Below, in pieces: positions 52,981 through 63,751 of a stretch of 64,000 nucleotides of DNA. Below the pieces are notes generated by a model. It was not told where the DNA came from, searched no databases, and saw only the letters and a program-made list of their open reading frames with translations. The stretch is from Undaria pinnatifida (Eukaryota; Sar; Phaeophyceae; Laminariales; Alariaceae), in contig JABAKD010000001.1 of NCBI GenBank assembly GCA_012845835.1, positions 10,483,718 through 10,547,717 of the forward strand, written 5' to 3'. The position numbers and the translations under genes are program-made. How positions within the stretch are numbered: the stretch's first letter is position 1; each line of letters begins with the position of its first letter.

Positions 52981-53377
52981 TCCGGTTTTGCTCTTCTTTG
53001 CACGACAAGTCATGAGGAGTCTGTTCATCAAGTTACGCTTTCAGTTCAAACAACAAAAGATATTTTTTTTGGCGGGTTAGGGTATGGAGCTCTTTTAGTT
53101 GACCCATTTAGCACCGCACTCCCGACATGGGCACAAGACACTTCGAATTAGTATAGGATACATTACTTTTCAAAGAGTTGGAAGGGGTTAATTAAGTGAA
53201 AAAAAGGAACCTCCAAAAAAAAAAAAAATGGAACGTCACAATACTCTTTCCAATATCACAAGATTCTCGCAGCGTCGGCTGGTTGTACGTATATACGTCA
53301 AAAATGTAGTCAGGTAATGCGTTTCTTGAGCGACGGCAACCTCCGGACAGATTTGGTGCTGCACCGCTATACCGGCC

Positions 53378-53690
53378 GCCTGCGACGATAGAGGTATACC
53401 TTTTTCAGGCGAATTTTTTTCTGAAGAACGGGGCTCCTTAATTAATAGAAAATCGTCGGAAATTGCCCTTTTTTTTCCTTCGCAAATTGACCATTTTTTT
53501 GTTCCTTCGCAATATGTGTGTGTGTTTTTTTGTTCTATACCTAGGGCCACGGGTTTGTATACATGACGGTGGACCTTTTTGTGTGTGGGGGGGGGGGGAT
53601 GAGGTACAGAGGTCCTCAATTGAGGACAAGCTCAGAAAGAACAAACAAAAATAAAATGGTGTACCTCTAGATAGAGCTACCACCGTAGCA
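53378..53690. mobile_element. MITE-like element, family C
   Basis: Left end TGCGACGATAGAGGTATACC, right end GGTGTACCTCTAGATAGAGC and ACCGTAGCA. It contains ACGGGGCTCCTTAATTAATA and AATCGTCGGAAA, the family box. Confidence 0.6.
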
Positions 53691-53699
53691 ATGCTTCAA

Positions 53700-55600
53700 C
53701 GCAGTGCGTGCCCGGCCACTTACGGTCATTTCGGAGATCATGTCCTCCCGCGGATCCTCCGTGATGGCCCCCAGCCCGAGACCGTCCCTAGTCGACGGGA
53801 GCTGGTCGATCAGCGACAGGTCTCCGAGCCCGCTCTAAAGAAAACGAAAAAGGCGTTCCGAGACAGGGGGGGGAGAGAGAGAGAGCCAGTTCTACGGTTG
53901 TTAGGATGATCGAAGTACGAGTATGTCGTACGAAACAGAGAAAATTAGATGATAGTTTTTTCGGCTAAAAAAAATAAACCATTGCCAGAATGAAGGGGTT
54001 CCAACTCTTATTTTTTTTTTCTTAGTCTAACGCCCCAGTTGTTTGGTCCTCCTCAGACGTCGCGAGTGCGGTGCTAAAATAAATAAAGGGTTTCATTTTT
54101 CTGTTTGTTTTCAAGCCCAAATTCGTCGAACAAAATGCGCCATCTATATTTTGTTCTTGATATTCTGATGTATAGTCTATATATTTGTATGTATAGTATA
54201 TATTTTGTGTGTGCGTGTGTGTTTTGTGAGTGTATCCACGCCATGGATTTGTTTTTGTTTTATCGGATCTCCGCTCACCACAGGTCTAGTTTACTCCAAA
54301 AGGGAAAGAAAAAGAGAAAAAAATGGGGTGGAAGTGTGATGGAGCTCCTGAAGCAGTCACCCTTATCGCATCGTACCAGTAGCAGGCCGGACGGGTGCGC
54401 CGCTATCATGGCCTGTGTGTATAAGCCAAGGCTACGGCATTCAGCCAAGGCTACGGCGTTGTAGTACCGTATGTATCCCGATTTTCACTACCAGGCTTGA
54501 GCCACTCGCGAGAGTGACTCTGTACCCCGCATGACGAAAACACGTCCAGCGATTCTTCACGGCGCAAGCGTCGCTCACCTTCCCCTTTTTCGTATTAATA
54601 TCGAGAGAACGATGTTTTAAACAGCAGCAGGGCGAAAGCACCTGTGACCGCCCGCCAAAGAACAGGTAGGGTCGCTGGCGCGAGTGACTCCGAGCCATGG
54701 AGAAAAAAGAGGCCCCCAAAAGGGGGTAATAACAACAACATGATGACCCCACTACCGTACGATTTGGTCTAGATACTAATAATAGTATTAAGAGTTGTAC
54801 ATATACATCTCAAACACGCATCATCATCACCATCTCTCTCTCTCTCTGCAAGCGGCGTGATACACCGGCCGGCCTGCCTCGCTTTTTTGCAGAAAAGTGT
54901 ACCCTCTGCGCGGGTCCTTATTATGATATTAGTTCACAAAAATATTTCTTCACGAAATGTCAGTTTTGCTCGGAAGCCACCGACGAATTAGAATACTTGT
55001 TTTGCAATACTCTGGGTGGTCCTGCCGACAGATATATGTTTCAGGATCGGGTACAACAAGGGGAAGCGGTGACCACTCTCGAGGCTTCGCGCGGCTCACG
55101 TGCGTGGCCCTGCGAGCACGGCAGAGCGCACGACTGGCTGAACGACACTCCCCTTGCCGATCGATAGACCTACTACATGCAGTAGAAGCTAGTCTATTGC
55201 TGTGGATTCTGCAACAAACCCTCTGAATGCCTTAGTGACTCCTGTGGATGTTGCCAGCAGGACGATTGATCATCACCATAAGAAGCTGCTCAATACTAGC
55301 GATGGTAGCTACTTCGTATATATATATACCTGCTTCGGGTATTTATTACATAGAAAGTTTGTTTTTTTACAACGTTATACACTCGTGAGTTCAACACCTG
55401 ATGCACGCTTGAACTACTTCTTTACCAAACAGAAAAAAAGCACACTATGTTCATCTTCTGTGAGACCGCGGAGTTTCCGTCGAGAAACTCGTCTTTTTAC
55501 AAGCTGCGTGCGCGGTACTTCGATCCCGCGTGCTACGAGGCGTGGGTGGGGCGTCGTCACGAAAGGATGTGGGTCTCGGTGGTTTCACGCTATGATACGG
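53700..55600. other. No supported gene
   Basis: Open frames are below 140 codons and lack domains. Two short palindromes (CCACTCGCGAGAGTGACTC near 54496 and GCTGGCGCGAGTGACTC near 54674) belong to a motif seen elsewhere in the window. Confidence 0.4.
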
Positions 55601-55609
55601 GTGTGCAGC

Positions 55610-55820
55610 AGCAGATTCTAAGAAGTTTCCGAGCTCCTAAAAGGTAAGGAGCGCAGATTGTAAGAAGTTTCCTGAGAAGTTTCCGAGCTCCTGAAATGTA
55701 AGGAGCGCAGATTCTAAGAAGCTTCCTGAGAAGTTTCCGAGCTCCTAAAAGGTAAGGAGCGCAGATTCTAACAACTTTCCTAAGATATTTCCGAGAGCTC
55801 CTAAGTAAGGTAAGGCGCTC
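55610..55820. repeat. Tandem units of about 55-60 bp
   Basis: AAGAAGTTTCCGAGCTCCTA, GGTAAGGAGCGCAGATT and CTAAGAAG recur about three and a half times. Confidence 0.9.
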
Positions 55821-55845
55821 GGTGTAACTCACCGGAAGCGACCCG

Positions 55846-56115
55846 TGCTACGATAGAGGTAGCAGTTTTTCGTCTGAACTTTTTTCTAAACGACGGGGCT
55901 CCTTAACCCAAAAATCGTCGGAAAATACGCCCCATTTATTTTTTGCGATGATTCTCGTTCCATACCGAGGCCATTTTGGTGATGGGATGCTTCGTCCGGT
56001 AGCAGTTACAGTTTTTCTCCAAAAAGTAAGTTTCTGGAGGAGAGAGGTACTAAGCTCCCAAGGTTGAGGAAACCCCTCTGAAGAAAAAAAGTGGTGCACT
56101 CCTATCGTAGCACGC
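55846..56115. mobile_element. MITE-like element, family C, best copy
   Basis: The ends are CGTGCTACGATAGAGGTAGC and GTGCACTCCTATCGTAGCAC, an inverted pair of about 14 matching bases. Inside are GACGGGGCTCCTTAACCC and AATCGTCGGAAA. The 270-bp length and lack of coding sequence fit a non-autonomous DNA transposon. Confidence 0.7.
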
Positions 56116-56939
56116 ATCAATCAATCAATCGATGCATGGCTTCCAAGGCGTTTGTTCGCGCAAGAAAACACACCAAACAATTCTAAGCACCATTGTTTTA
56201 ATGTTAGTATGACACAACCAAAAATTAAAGACTAATAAGCGGGATAGGCGGACACATGTATTTGAGGATCTCAATCGGGGTCTCAGAAACATTTTTTTCC
56301 CCCCCCCAAAAAGGGCGCAGCCCCTACGGAGGGATGGATCTTGTAGCACTAGAACTTCTGATGCTCGCGGGGGTCTTGAAAAAAAAAAAAAAAAAATCAC
56401 AGTAAAAAGAAAAAATAGATAAATCAAGGGCGTAAAACGCAAAGCAGAGCAAAAAAAAAAGAAAAGAAAGCGCACACACACGCCGTCTTGTTGGCCCCAC
56501 TCCTCGCGCACAACACCCTCTCCTGAGATTAAAAACGAACCCGCGAGGTCACGTAATCAAAGACTCACGCTGTTGCCGTCGCCCTTCCGTGCACCCTCGT
56601 CGAACTGCACGTTCTTCTTCCCGCCCCCGCCAGCCCCTCCGCCAACACCACCGCCGCCACCGCCCCCCCCTGGTACGAGGATAGAGGACCAGTCGATCTC
56701 GGAGCGACTGTTGGAGTGGTGCCCCTTTCCCTTCACCCCTCCTCTCGCGCCGTCCTCATGATCAGAAAGCACGATCACAGAATTCGAACTGCTTTCGCTT
56801 TGGTCGTCGCCGTCGGTGTCTCCGTCCCCGCTCTCGCTCTTTGCGGTTCCAGCCGGGCTTCCGCTCACCTAAGACACGGCGTTTGGTGTGCATGTGTTCG
56901 TAATGCTCTTGATTTTAGGTTTGGGTTGTGTTTAGGGTT

Positions 56940-57440
56940 TTGGTGTTCGTTTTCGCCTTCGTTTTGGTTTTCATTTTCATTTTCATTTTCGTTTTCGCCT
57001 CGCCTCGCCTCGCCTCGCCTCGACCCGACCCGACCCGACCCGACCCGACCCGACCCGACCCGACCCGACCCGACCCGACCCGACCCGACCCGACCCGACC
57101 CGACCCGACCCGACCCGACCCGACCCGACCCGACCCGACCCGACCCGACCCGACCCGACCCGACCCGACCCGACCCGACCCGAACCGAACCGAACCGAAC
57201 CGAACCGAACCGAACCGAACCGAACCGAACCGAACCGAACGAACCGAACCGAACCGAACCGAACCGAACCGAACCGAACCGAACCGAACCGAACCGAACC
57301 GAACCGAACCGAACCGAACCGAACCGAACCGAACCGAACCGAACCGAACCGAACCGAACCGAACCGAACCGAACCGAACCGACCCGACCCGAACCGAACC
57401 GAACCGAACCGAACCGAACCGACCTGACCCGACACTTGAC
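56940..57440. repeat. Stepwise 5/6-mer tracts: CATTTT, CGCCT, CGACC, CGAAC
   Basis: A short (CATTTT)n run leads into five CGCCT units (to about 57020), then about 32 CGACC units (57021-57180), then about 40 CGAAC units (57181-57380), one of them shortened by a base near 57240, then a mixed tail. Each switch is a sharp change of one or two bases in the unit. Confidence 0.97.
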
Positions 57441-57649
57441 ATTTTGTACGCCTGCTATCCCGACTCGAACCGACCCACGAAAAGCTCTGCTATTTTTAGA
57501 TCGTGGTGTAAATTGTAGAGAGTCGCAGTCGCTCGTGATTATTGTCTCACCGGAGGGCTCTTCTGGCGAGGGATAGGGTCAGTCAGAGGCTCCGGAGATT
57601 TGCGCCTTAAGTTGGGCATCTTCGGCATCTGGATAAAGGAACATCACAA

Positions 57650-57795
57650 ACGAAATCACACAAAATCAAAACAGAAAAATCAAACAAAAAATCGAAACAA
57701 AAAATCGAAACAAAAAATCAAAACAAAAAATCAAAACAAAAAATCAAAAAAACAAAAAATCAAAACAAAAAATCAAAACAAAAAATAATAAAATA
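57650..57795. repeat. AAAACAAAAAATC-type tandem repeat
   Basis: AAAAAATCAAAAC and AAAAAATCGAAAC units of about 13-14 bp recur about ten times. The lysine/asparagine-rich open frame is a repeat product. Confidence 0.9.
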
Positions 57796-58419
57796 CAAAA
57801 CAAACAAAACGTCAAAATAGTTTAAACCGCACGACTACAGCGAAAAAGATTTAAAACACAATACACGCAACAATGCGCCCAAACAAATATCACAAAATCG
57901 GCTGAAACCGCACGCGTTATTACATGAGATTACACAAAATTCCGCATAAAGTTATATATATATATATATATATATTTCCCTCACGGCATTAAAATTAGAA
58001 CGCCCAAAATCACAAGCGCAACACGTTAGCGTTCATGCGACGGGGGGGGGGGGGGGCGCGGGGGGAGGGGGGGGGGGGGGAGCGGAAGGGTGGGAGTGGA
58101 GAGAGGGGTGGGAGGCGGGAGGGAAACGGGCAATATGTGTGCGTGAAGAGGGATTGCAAGGGGGAGTGTGGATAAGGACGGTGGGCCGGGGGGAAGGGGG
58201 GAGGAGGGAGTGACAGGGGAGGGGGGGGGGGGGATATTACCGTACCATATATGGCCGTAGAACATAGGACCATACACGCTCGGAGTGGGGGTTCGTAGGG
58301 CGAAATCAGTATTCTAGACGGCCCGGAGGCGTGAGATATCAGACTGATTGGCTTGCGTTTCACGGCCAAGGGAGCGCCAGATGGCACGCACGCCACGACG
58401 GGCGTGCACATAAAGCTTC

Positions 58420-58505
58420 CGAGCTTCCTGACCTGAGCTCTGCACAGCTCAACTGAAGTTCCTGGCCTGAGCTCTGCACAGCCCAGCTGAAGTTCCTGGC
58501 CTGCG
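58420..58505. repeat. Direct duplication of about 37 bp
   Basis: CCTGAGCTCTGCACAGC and AACTGAAGTTCCTGGCCTG occur twice in tandem with small changes. Confidence 0.9.
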
Positions 58506-58509
58506 AAGA

Positions 58510-59960
58510 GGAATTGAAGTGTGCGTGTGTGCCTTCTTCATGTACAACTGGTATTTACACCTCTACCAGGGATCTGTTCATCCATCGCAACGAGAGTCCG
58601 TGCCGATGCCTGCCAGAGAGACGAGCCCCGTCGTCACACTCTACCAAGGCAGAGGTATATAAAACACATTAAAAAAAAAGCGCAGCAGAGGCGATTTGGC
58701 CCAGTGCGACGACACAAACCGCAACGGACACGAGGAGCAACGCATATTCCATATGCCAGGACACCAGGCTGTTTTCAAGGCGTCGTGCGAAAACCACACG
58801 AAACCAGCCGACGGCTCATACGTTAAGGTGAAACAGTTGCTCTACTGAAAAAATATTGTCGAAACCCAATCATCGACACCGTTGCCTCCTTATTGAGTTG
58901 AGGAGGCGCATCGGTCAGAACTCCTTCGGCCGCAGAGATTCGGGGGGCGTACATGCGAACTACCAATGTTTTGGTTAGAAAACCTGCGGTAAGAGCATTG
59001 AAACCGGAGGATGTTGACCACGCACGGCGCAAGGCACATTCCCAACAAGCAGGCCAGAATAACCACCCGAAGGCCAACGCCCGGATGGGTAGCAAGGGGG
59101 TGGACAGTACCTGGACCAAGTCCGGCGAAAGAGCTGATTTTCTCATGGCCGGGGGTTTTGTCAGTGAGTGGGCGACCTTGCGCACGTCCCACGCTACCCG
59201 GAAGGTTGACGTTATTCCGGGTGGCTATGTCCACTATCTCCACCGCACTTGATCCCCAGGGCTCCGATCGGGTCGACATATACACTCACGCATCCGTATA
59301 CAACGGCAGCTAGCTTGCGCTGCTGGAGCAGTAAACGGGGACCGCCACGCCAGTAGGGGACACAGCTCGCGCTGTCCCTACCACGGGCGCTGAAGGACAC
59401 ACACGCCAGCAAACCAGCTGGATTGCGGATGCCATTTGAGTTAAATTGACTCACGGCGCGTGTATGAAAAACACGTGGTAAATGCGTGGTGTGCTCTTGA
59501 GCTTTTTATTTTTCCCCCATCCATCCGCGGCAGAAGGATTTTTGATGATATATTTTTTTAATAAAAATGCTAGAAAACCAGATGCTTTCCTCTACCATTT
59601 TTTTTAATAATCCCGTGCCTGTTTTTTGTTCATGGGTTTATTGGTTGGCCCTCGGTTGTATGTGACGTCCGTATATATCAATACACTTAAGTCTATTTTT
59701 TTTTCCAGACCAATAATCTACTTTTTGAAATCGCACCCACCCTGACGCATCCTGCCTTGTTTAAAGAACGACACGATGCCCTTCCATTCAGTTCTATATG
59801 TCCGCTCGAGCTCGACCCACCGCACTCCAAACCAGGAGCTGTCTTTCCAGAGCCAGTATCAGGGATGGTGCTGACTACAAAAAGGAAAACAAAGACCGAC
59901 GAAGGCTAGGATTTCGTATTTTGGAGAGTAAAAAAAGTGTGTTCCACATTGAGTTTTGTT
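58510..59960. other. No firmly supported gene
   Basis: A 99-codon frame on the plus strand (58953-59252: KPAVRALKPEDVDHARRKA) overlaps frames of similar length on the minus strand. I recognise no domain in any of them. The rest is unremarkable AT-rich sequence. Confidence 0.35.
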
Positions 59961-59969
59961 TTGCATGCC

Positions 59970-60403
59970 CGCGACCCGTGCCACGATAGATAGAGAGGTC
60001 CGCAGCCGATTTCTTGGCTTGAACTTCCGTTTTGTGAATGACGGGGGGGGCTCCTTAAACCCAAATCCATCGATCTCGGAGTGTCGTTTCTTGCTTTTGT
60101 TATTTGAGTCAATTTTTTGTATTATATACCTAGGACATGAGGGCCTTGTTCATCTCGTGTTGCAGTTTATTTGCATTGTTTTTTTTTTTGGGGGGGGGGG
60201 GGGCGGAAATCATGTTTTTTCTTTGGAAGGAACACTTGCGTGCTACCTGTGGAGCTCCTCATCCAGCAATCAGCCACCCTTGGAAGGGAAAAAAAACAGA
60301 AAAACTTGCCGTGCACCCCTCTGCTTTCTCTAGATGTTTTTCTTCGTGCAAGGAGCCCGAGAAAAGAACATAAGAAGGTGCACCTATCTATGGCTCTGCT
60401 GGA
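59970..60403. mobile_element. MITE-like element, family C
   Basis: Left end CCCGTGCCACGATAGATAGA, right end GGTGCACCTATCTATGGCTC and GGAGCACGTG. It contains GGGGGGCTCCTTAAACCC and a G-run at 60190-60202. Confidence 0.55.
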
Positions 60404-60684
60404 GCACGTGTGTCCCGCTCTCTCTCTCTTTCCGGAATTTTCTCGTTTTTTGCACGAAAAAAAAAACAAAAACATCGCGATCAAAGCAATTCGTATAACG
60501 GGCCCGTTGGAGCAGGCCGGTGTTACCGCTCTTAGCTACATGGCCTCCCTCATGCCCTCACGTCAGATTGATTGTCGAGAGTTGTTTTTGTAGTTGTATC
60601 ACAGAATGGCGTGACAAGCCGATTTTTTGACCGCTCGTAAATCCGTTTTTTTTTCCTCTTATTATATTGGACGCTCTTAAGACG

Positions 60685-61295
60685 CGCGTGCTACTGTAGA
60701 GGTGTAGCATTGTTTGGTTGTATCATTTTGTGAACGATGCGCGGGGGGGGGGGTTATTAGCCCTAAATCGCCGGAATTTTCCATTCTTGTTTTGATTTTT
60801 TTTAGTTGTGTTCTGTCCAAAAAAATCACCAAAGTGTGGGTAGGGAGGACGGGGGTAACCCATTTTTCTTTTGCGCTATCGGGTGTTCAGGACTCACTCG
60901 CCCGAGTGGCTCTGTACCTTTTCAATGGGGAAAGAAAAAAACAAGAAATATTTTTACAAAGAAGGCGGTTTGTTTGGCGCTGCTCGGCTAAACCTTTCCA
61001 GCGGCCGTTTCATTCACACGGCGCAGAACAAAAAAAGAACAGCAAAGGAATTCAGGGGCGTGCTACTCTCGAGCACGAACCAACGAGTGAGCCCGAGCGC
61101 CCGCCACTAAAAAAAAAAGCAAAAGGCCCCGCAGCTTATGGACGGCAGCAGAGTTACACATTATTGTGTTTTTTTCAACCACTTCTTCCTAGCGACTTTT
61201 TTCAACCATTTCGTATGGGTTAGGGTTAGGGTTGGGGTTGGAGTTAGTTCGCCATCCATTGTGAAGGCGCACAATAACGTAGGACACCCCTACGG
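60685..61295. mobile_element. MITE-like element, family C, longer copy
   Basis: Left end GCGCGTGCTACTGTAGAGGT; the right end is probably GGACACCCCTACGGCAGCC near 61280. It contains a GGTTATTAGCCCTAAATCG version of the family box. The short TTAGGG tract lies inside it. Confidence 0.4.
61217..61252 (+). repeat. Interstitial telomere-like repeat
   Basis: TGGGTTAGGGTTAGGGTTGG followed by GGTTGGAGTT is a short run of TTAGGG with degenerate copies, within otherwise ordinary sequence. It is too short to be a chromosome end. Confidence 0.7.
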
Positions 61296-61508
61296 CAGCC
61301 ACGGCCGTTGACTGAAGAGCCCCAGTCGCCGGAAAAAAGCGCTGCGAAGGAAAGACCCAAGAAAAGTAGACTCCGTCGTACTCAGCAGTGGCGTTGCGCG
61401 GCGGCTAAAAAAGAGAAGTATTCCCGTACACACAATTTTCCAAGCCTTTGTGCCCCCCCCCCGAAGAGCGTTTGGTGCAGTCCTAAAATACGAACGCTAT
61501 AAGGGGGA

Positions 61509-61880
61509 CGCGTGCGACGATCGAGGTGGGTGCACACACCACTTTTTTTTTTTTTGAGGTTCCTCACTCTCTAGGACGTTAAGACATGTCATGTCCTTCT
61601 TAACCCAAAAAAACTGATTTGGTCCCGGACGAAAAATAAACCTGCTATATTGCGGATGAAAAATCCCATGTTTTGGCCTAGTAGATATAGAACGAGAATC
61701 CATATGCCAGAAATAAAATGAAGTGATTTCGACGATTTTAGGTCAACTCATACTAAATCCAAGTAATTTTGTCCCCAAAAACGGGTTTCCAGTTGTAAAG
61801 GGGTTAATGAGCGCCCCCCTGTCACTCAGAAAAACATTTTGTGAGTGACGAAAAGTGATACACCTCTATCACACAAGTTT
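61509..61880. mobile_element. MITE-like element, family C
   Basis: Left end CGTGCGACGATCGAGGTGGG, right end GATACACCTCTATCACAC. The right half carries the TTTTGTCCCCAAAAACGGG and GTTGTAAAGGGGTTAATGAG boxes shared with 36400-36470. Confidence 0.55.
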
Positions 61881-62141
61881 TTTTTTTTTTCTTTCTTTTC
61901 TTTTTGCGGTCTAAGATTGCGCTTCTTTTTTTTTTCCGGAGGAGGAGGAGGAGGAGGCGGAGGCTTTCCGCGCCGCAGCAGTTGAGCTGCTCGATGGATC
62001 CACCCCCACCCCCACCCGAAGAAAACGCCTTCGAGTGAACTGAAAGGGCGACGGGTCTGATGAACAAACCCCCTATGACTAGTTACGGGTAAAAAAAAAC
62101 ACACACACACACGGGCGACCAGGGCGGTGTATGTATTTGCG

Positions 62142-62170
62142 CAGCTTTGCGAAGATGAGTGAACCGACCC
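62142..62170 (-). repeat. Partial palindrome copy
   Basis: CAGCTTTGCGAAGATGAGTG and AACCGACC keep only the left half of the motif. Confidence 0.45.
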
Positions 62171-62694
62171 TAACACATGACGTTGTTGAGGGATAATGTT
62201 CTAAAACCCCATATATATATGTGCATGGTCCAGGCATACAAAACACACACACAAAAAAAACAGACATTTGAAAAAAAAAAAAAAAACAAGAAGGACCTTC
62301 CGACGACTTTGGGCTGTTTTTTTTTTTCGTCGTTGGCTTCTGTTTACTTTAAGACCCCCCCCCCCCCCCCCCCGCTCCCGCAAAAAACACATACATACAT
62401 TTGAGTAAACTGAGAGGGCAACCCCATAACCCAACCCACCACCATGGCCCAGGTTTACAAACAAAAACAAGAAAGAAGAAAAATCGGATTGCAAAACAAG
62501 AACGATGTTCGGACGATCTTTCGTAATAAAAAAAACCAACCCCCTTCACCTCCCCAAAAAATAAAAAACAGAGATCGCGAAAAAACAAAGAAGGGACTGG
62601 TCAACGTTTCGACTATTTTTGGGCTAGGGGAGCCAGTAGACCTCGTCAATTTCAGAAAAAAGGGCTGCGCCTATGGTACCACGCGTCCACCTTG

Positions 62695-63600
62695 CTGATA
62701 CAGGGGTTACCCCGGTTTAAGAGCGCCCGGGACAAGAGGGTTCGCTTTACAGCGGGAAGCTCGTTTTTAAGGACGAACTACTTGGAATTAGTGTAGGGAA
62801 GGGTTTTATGGGACCTCTAAAGGGAATTTTAAGAGCGGTCAAATCGGCAGGCATGTGCCGCCTATGCTAAAAGTTACCTGGTATACTTTTCCCACAACAG
62901 ACAAGAGCAATGTGTGGTTGAGTGCGCTTGTTTCGGCTTGCCACGCTCTTCATCCGGGGTACCCGCTGTAGGATACAGACCGGTCGCCCCGGTGGCGTAT
63001 CAGGTTATCGTCGAGCCTGGTATAGGACAGTTTCGTGAGTTCGAGCCCCGCCGAGTGCACACTATAATAGTATAGATTCGTTGGAACTTTTTTTCTTGCG
63101 CACAATTTGACTTGCGGAAAGCGCGAGAGCGTGAGCTAGCAACACTCGATGAAAAACCGACGAGCAGTGGGATTGCTGAACCCTCCGTATGCACGATAAA
63201 AATTGAAGGCAAGAACCGGGGGGGGGGGGGGGAAGGGACGGCACCTGTGACCACGGCTTAGAGTCCAGAAGAAGCTGGAAACTAGAGAAGCGTGAGAAAA
63301 AACGAAACAAAAACAAAAAAAAACAGTGGGTGCTCCGGTTTAAGAGCGCGTGCTCCGATATAAGAGCGCCCAGGATGAGAGCATAATGCATTGGGGACTT
63401 AAGCAGTGGGTGCTCCGGTTGAAGAGCGCGTGCTCCGATTTAAGAGCGCCCAGGATGAGAGCATTGGGGACTTGAGAGCGGTCAAACCGGCGTGTCCCGC
63501 CTATCCTAAAAGCTATACATTTCCCACCACAGATAAGAGCAACGCGTGTAGCTAAGAGCGCTTGTTTCGGCTTGTCACGGCACGCTCTTAAACCGGGGTA
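62695..63600. repeat. Duplicated GGTTTAAGAGCGCCC block
   Basis: CGGTTTAAGAGCGCCCGGGA near 62713 recurs as GCTCCGGTTTAAGAGCGCGT and GCTCCGATATAAGAGCGCCC at 63330-63370 and again at 63410-63450 with an offset of about 75 bp. GAGCGGTCAAA.CGGC and CGCTTGTTTCGGCTTG are also present twice (62835/63477 and 62926/63560). Confidence 0.8.
62985..63057 (+). tRNA. tRNA-like sequence, probably a tRNA-derived relic
   Basis: TGGCGTATCAGGTTATCG resembles the D-arm/A-box and GAGTTCGAGCC the T-arm/B-box of a tRNA, about 45 bp apart as in tRNA genes. The acceptor stem pairs poorly, one T-stem pair fails, and the anticodon loop lacks the expected T before the anticodon. It is therefore more likely a decayed tRNA or the head of a SINE than a working tRNA gene. 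Confidence 0.25.
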
Positions 63601-63751
63601 CCCTCTCTGTGCACCCAGATCGCGGCACGCGTTTGAGAAGCCCCGCCCCAGCCCGCGGCTAAAAATTCAAGGCGCAAGAGAAGTACCCCACACCCATTCC
63701 ATGGCGTTTGGGAAAATTGCCCCCACGCTGTTCCCACAAGCAGTTTCATTT

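Noticed and set aside
56716-57576. 286-codon open frame and its minus-strand counterparts over the CGACC/CGAAC tracts
   Set aside because: A pentanucleotide repeat without a stop in any frame gives long open frames on both strands; no start or splice context supports a gene.
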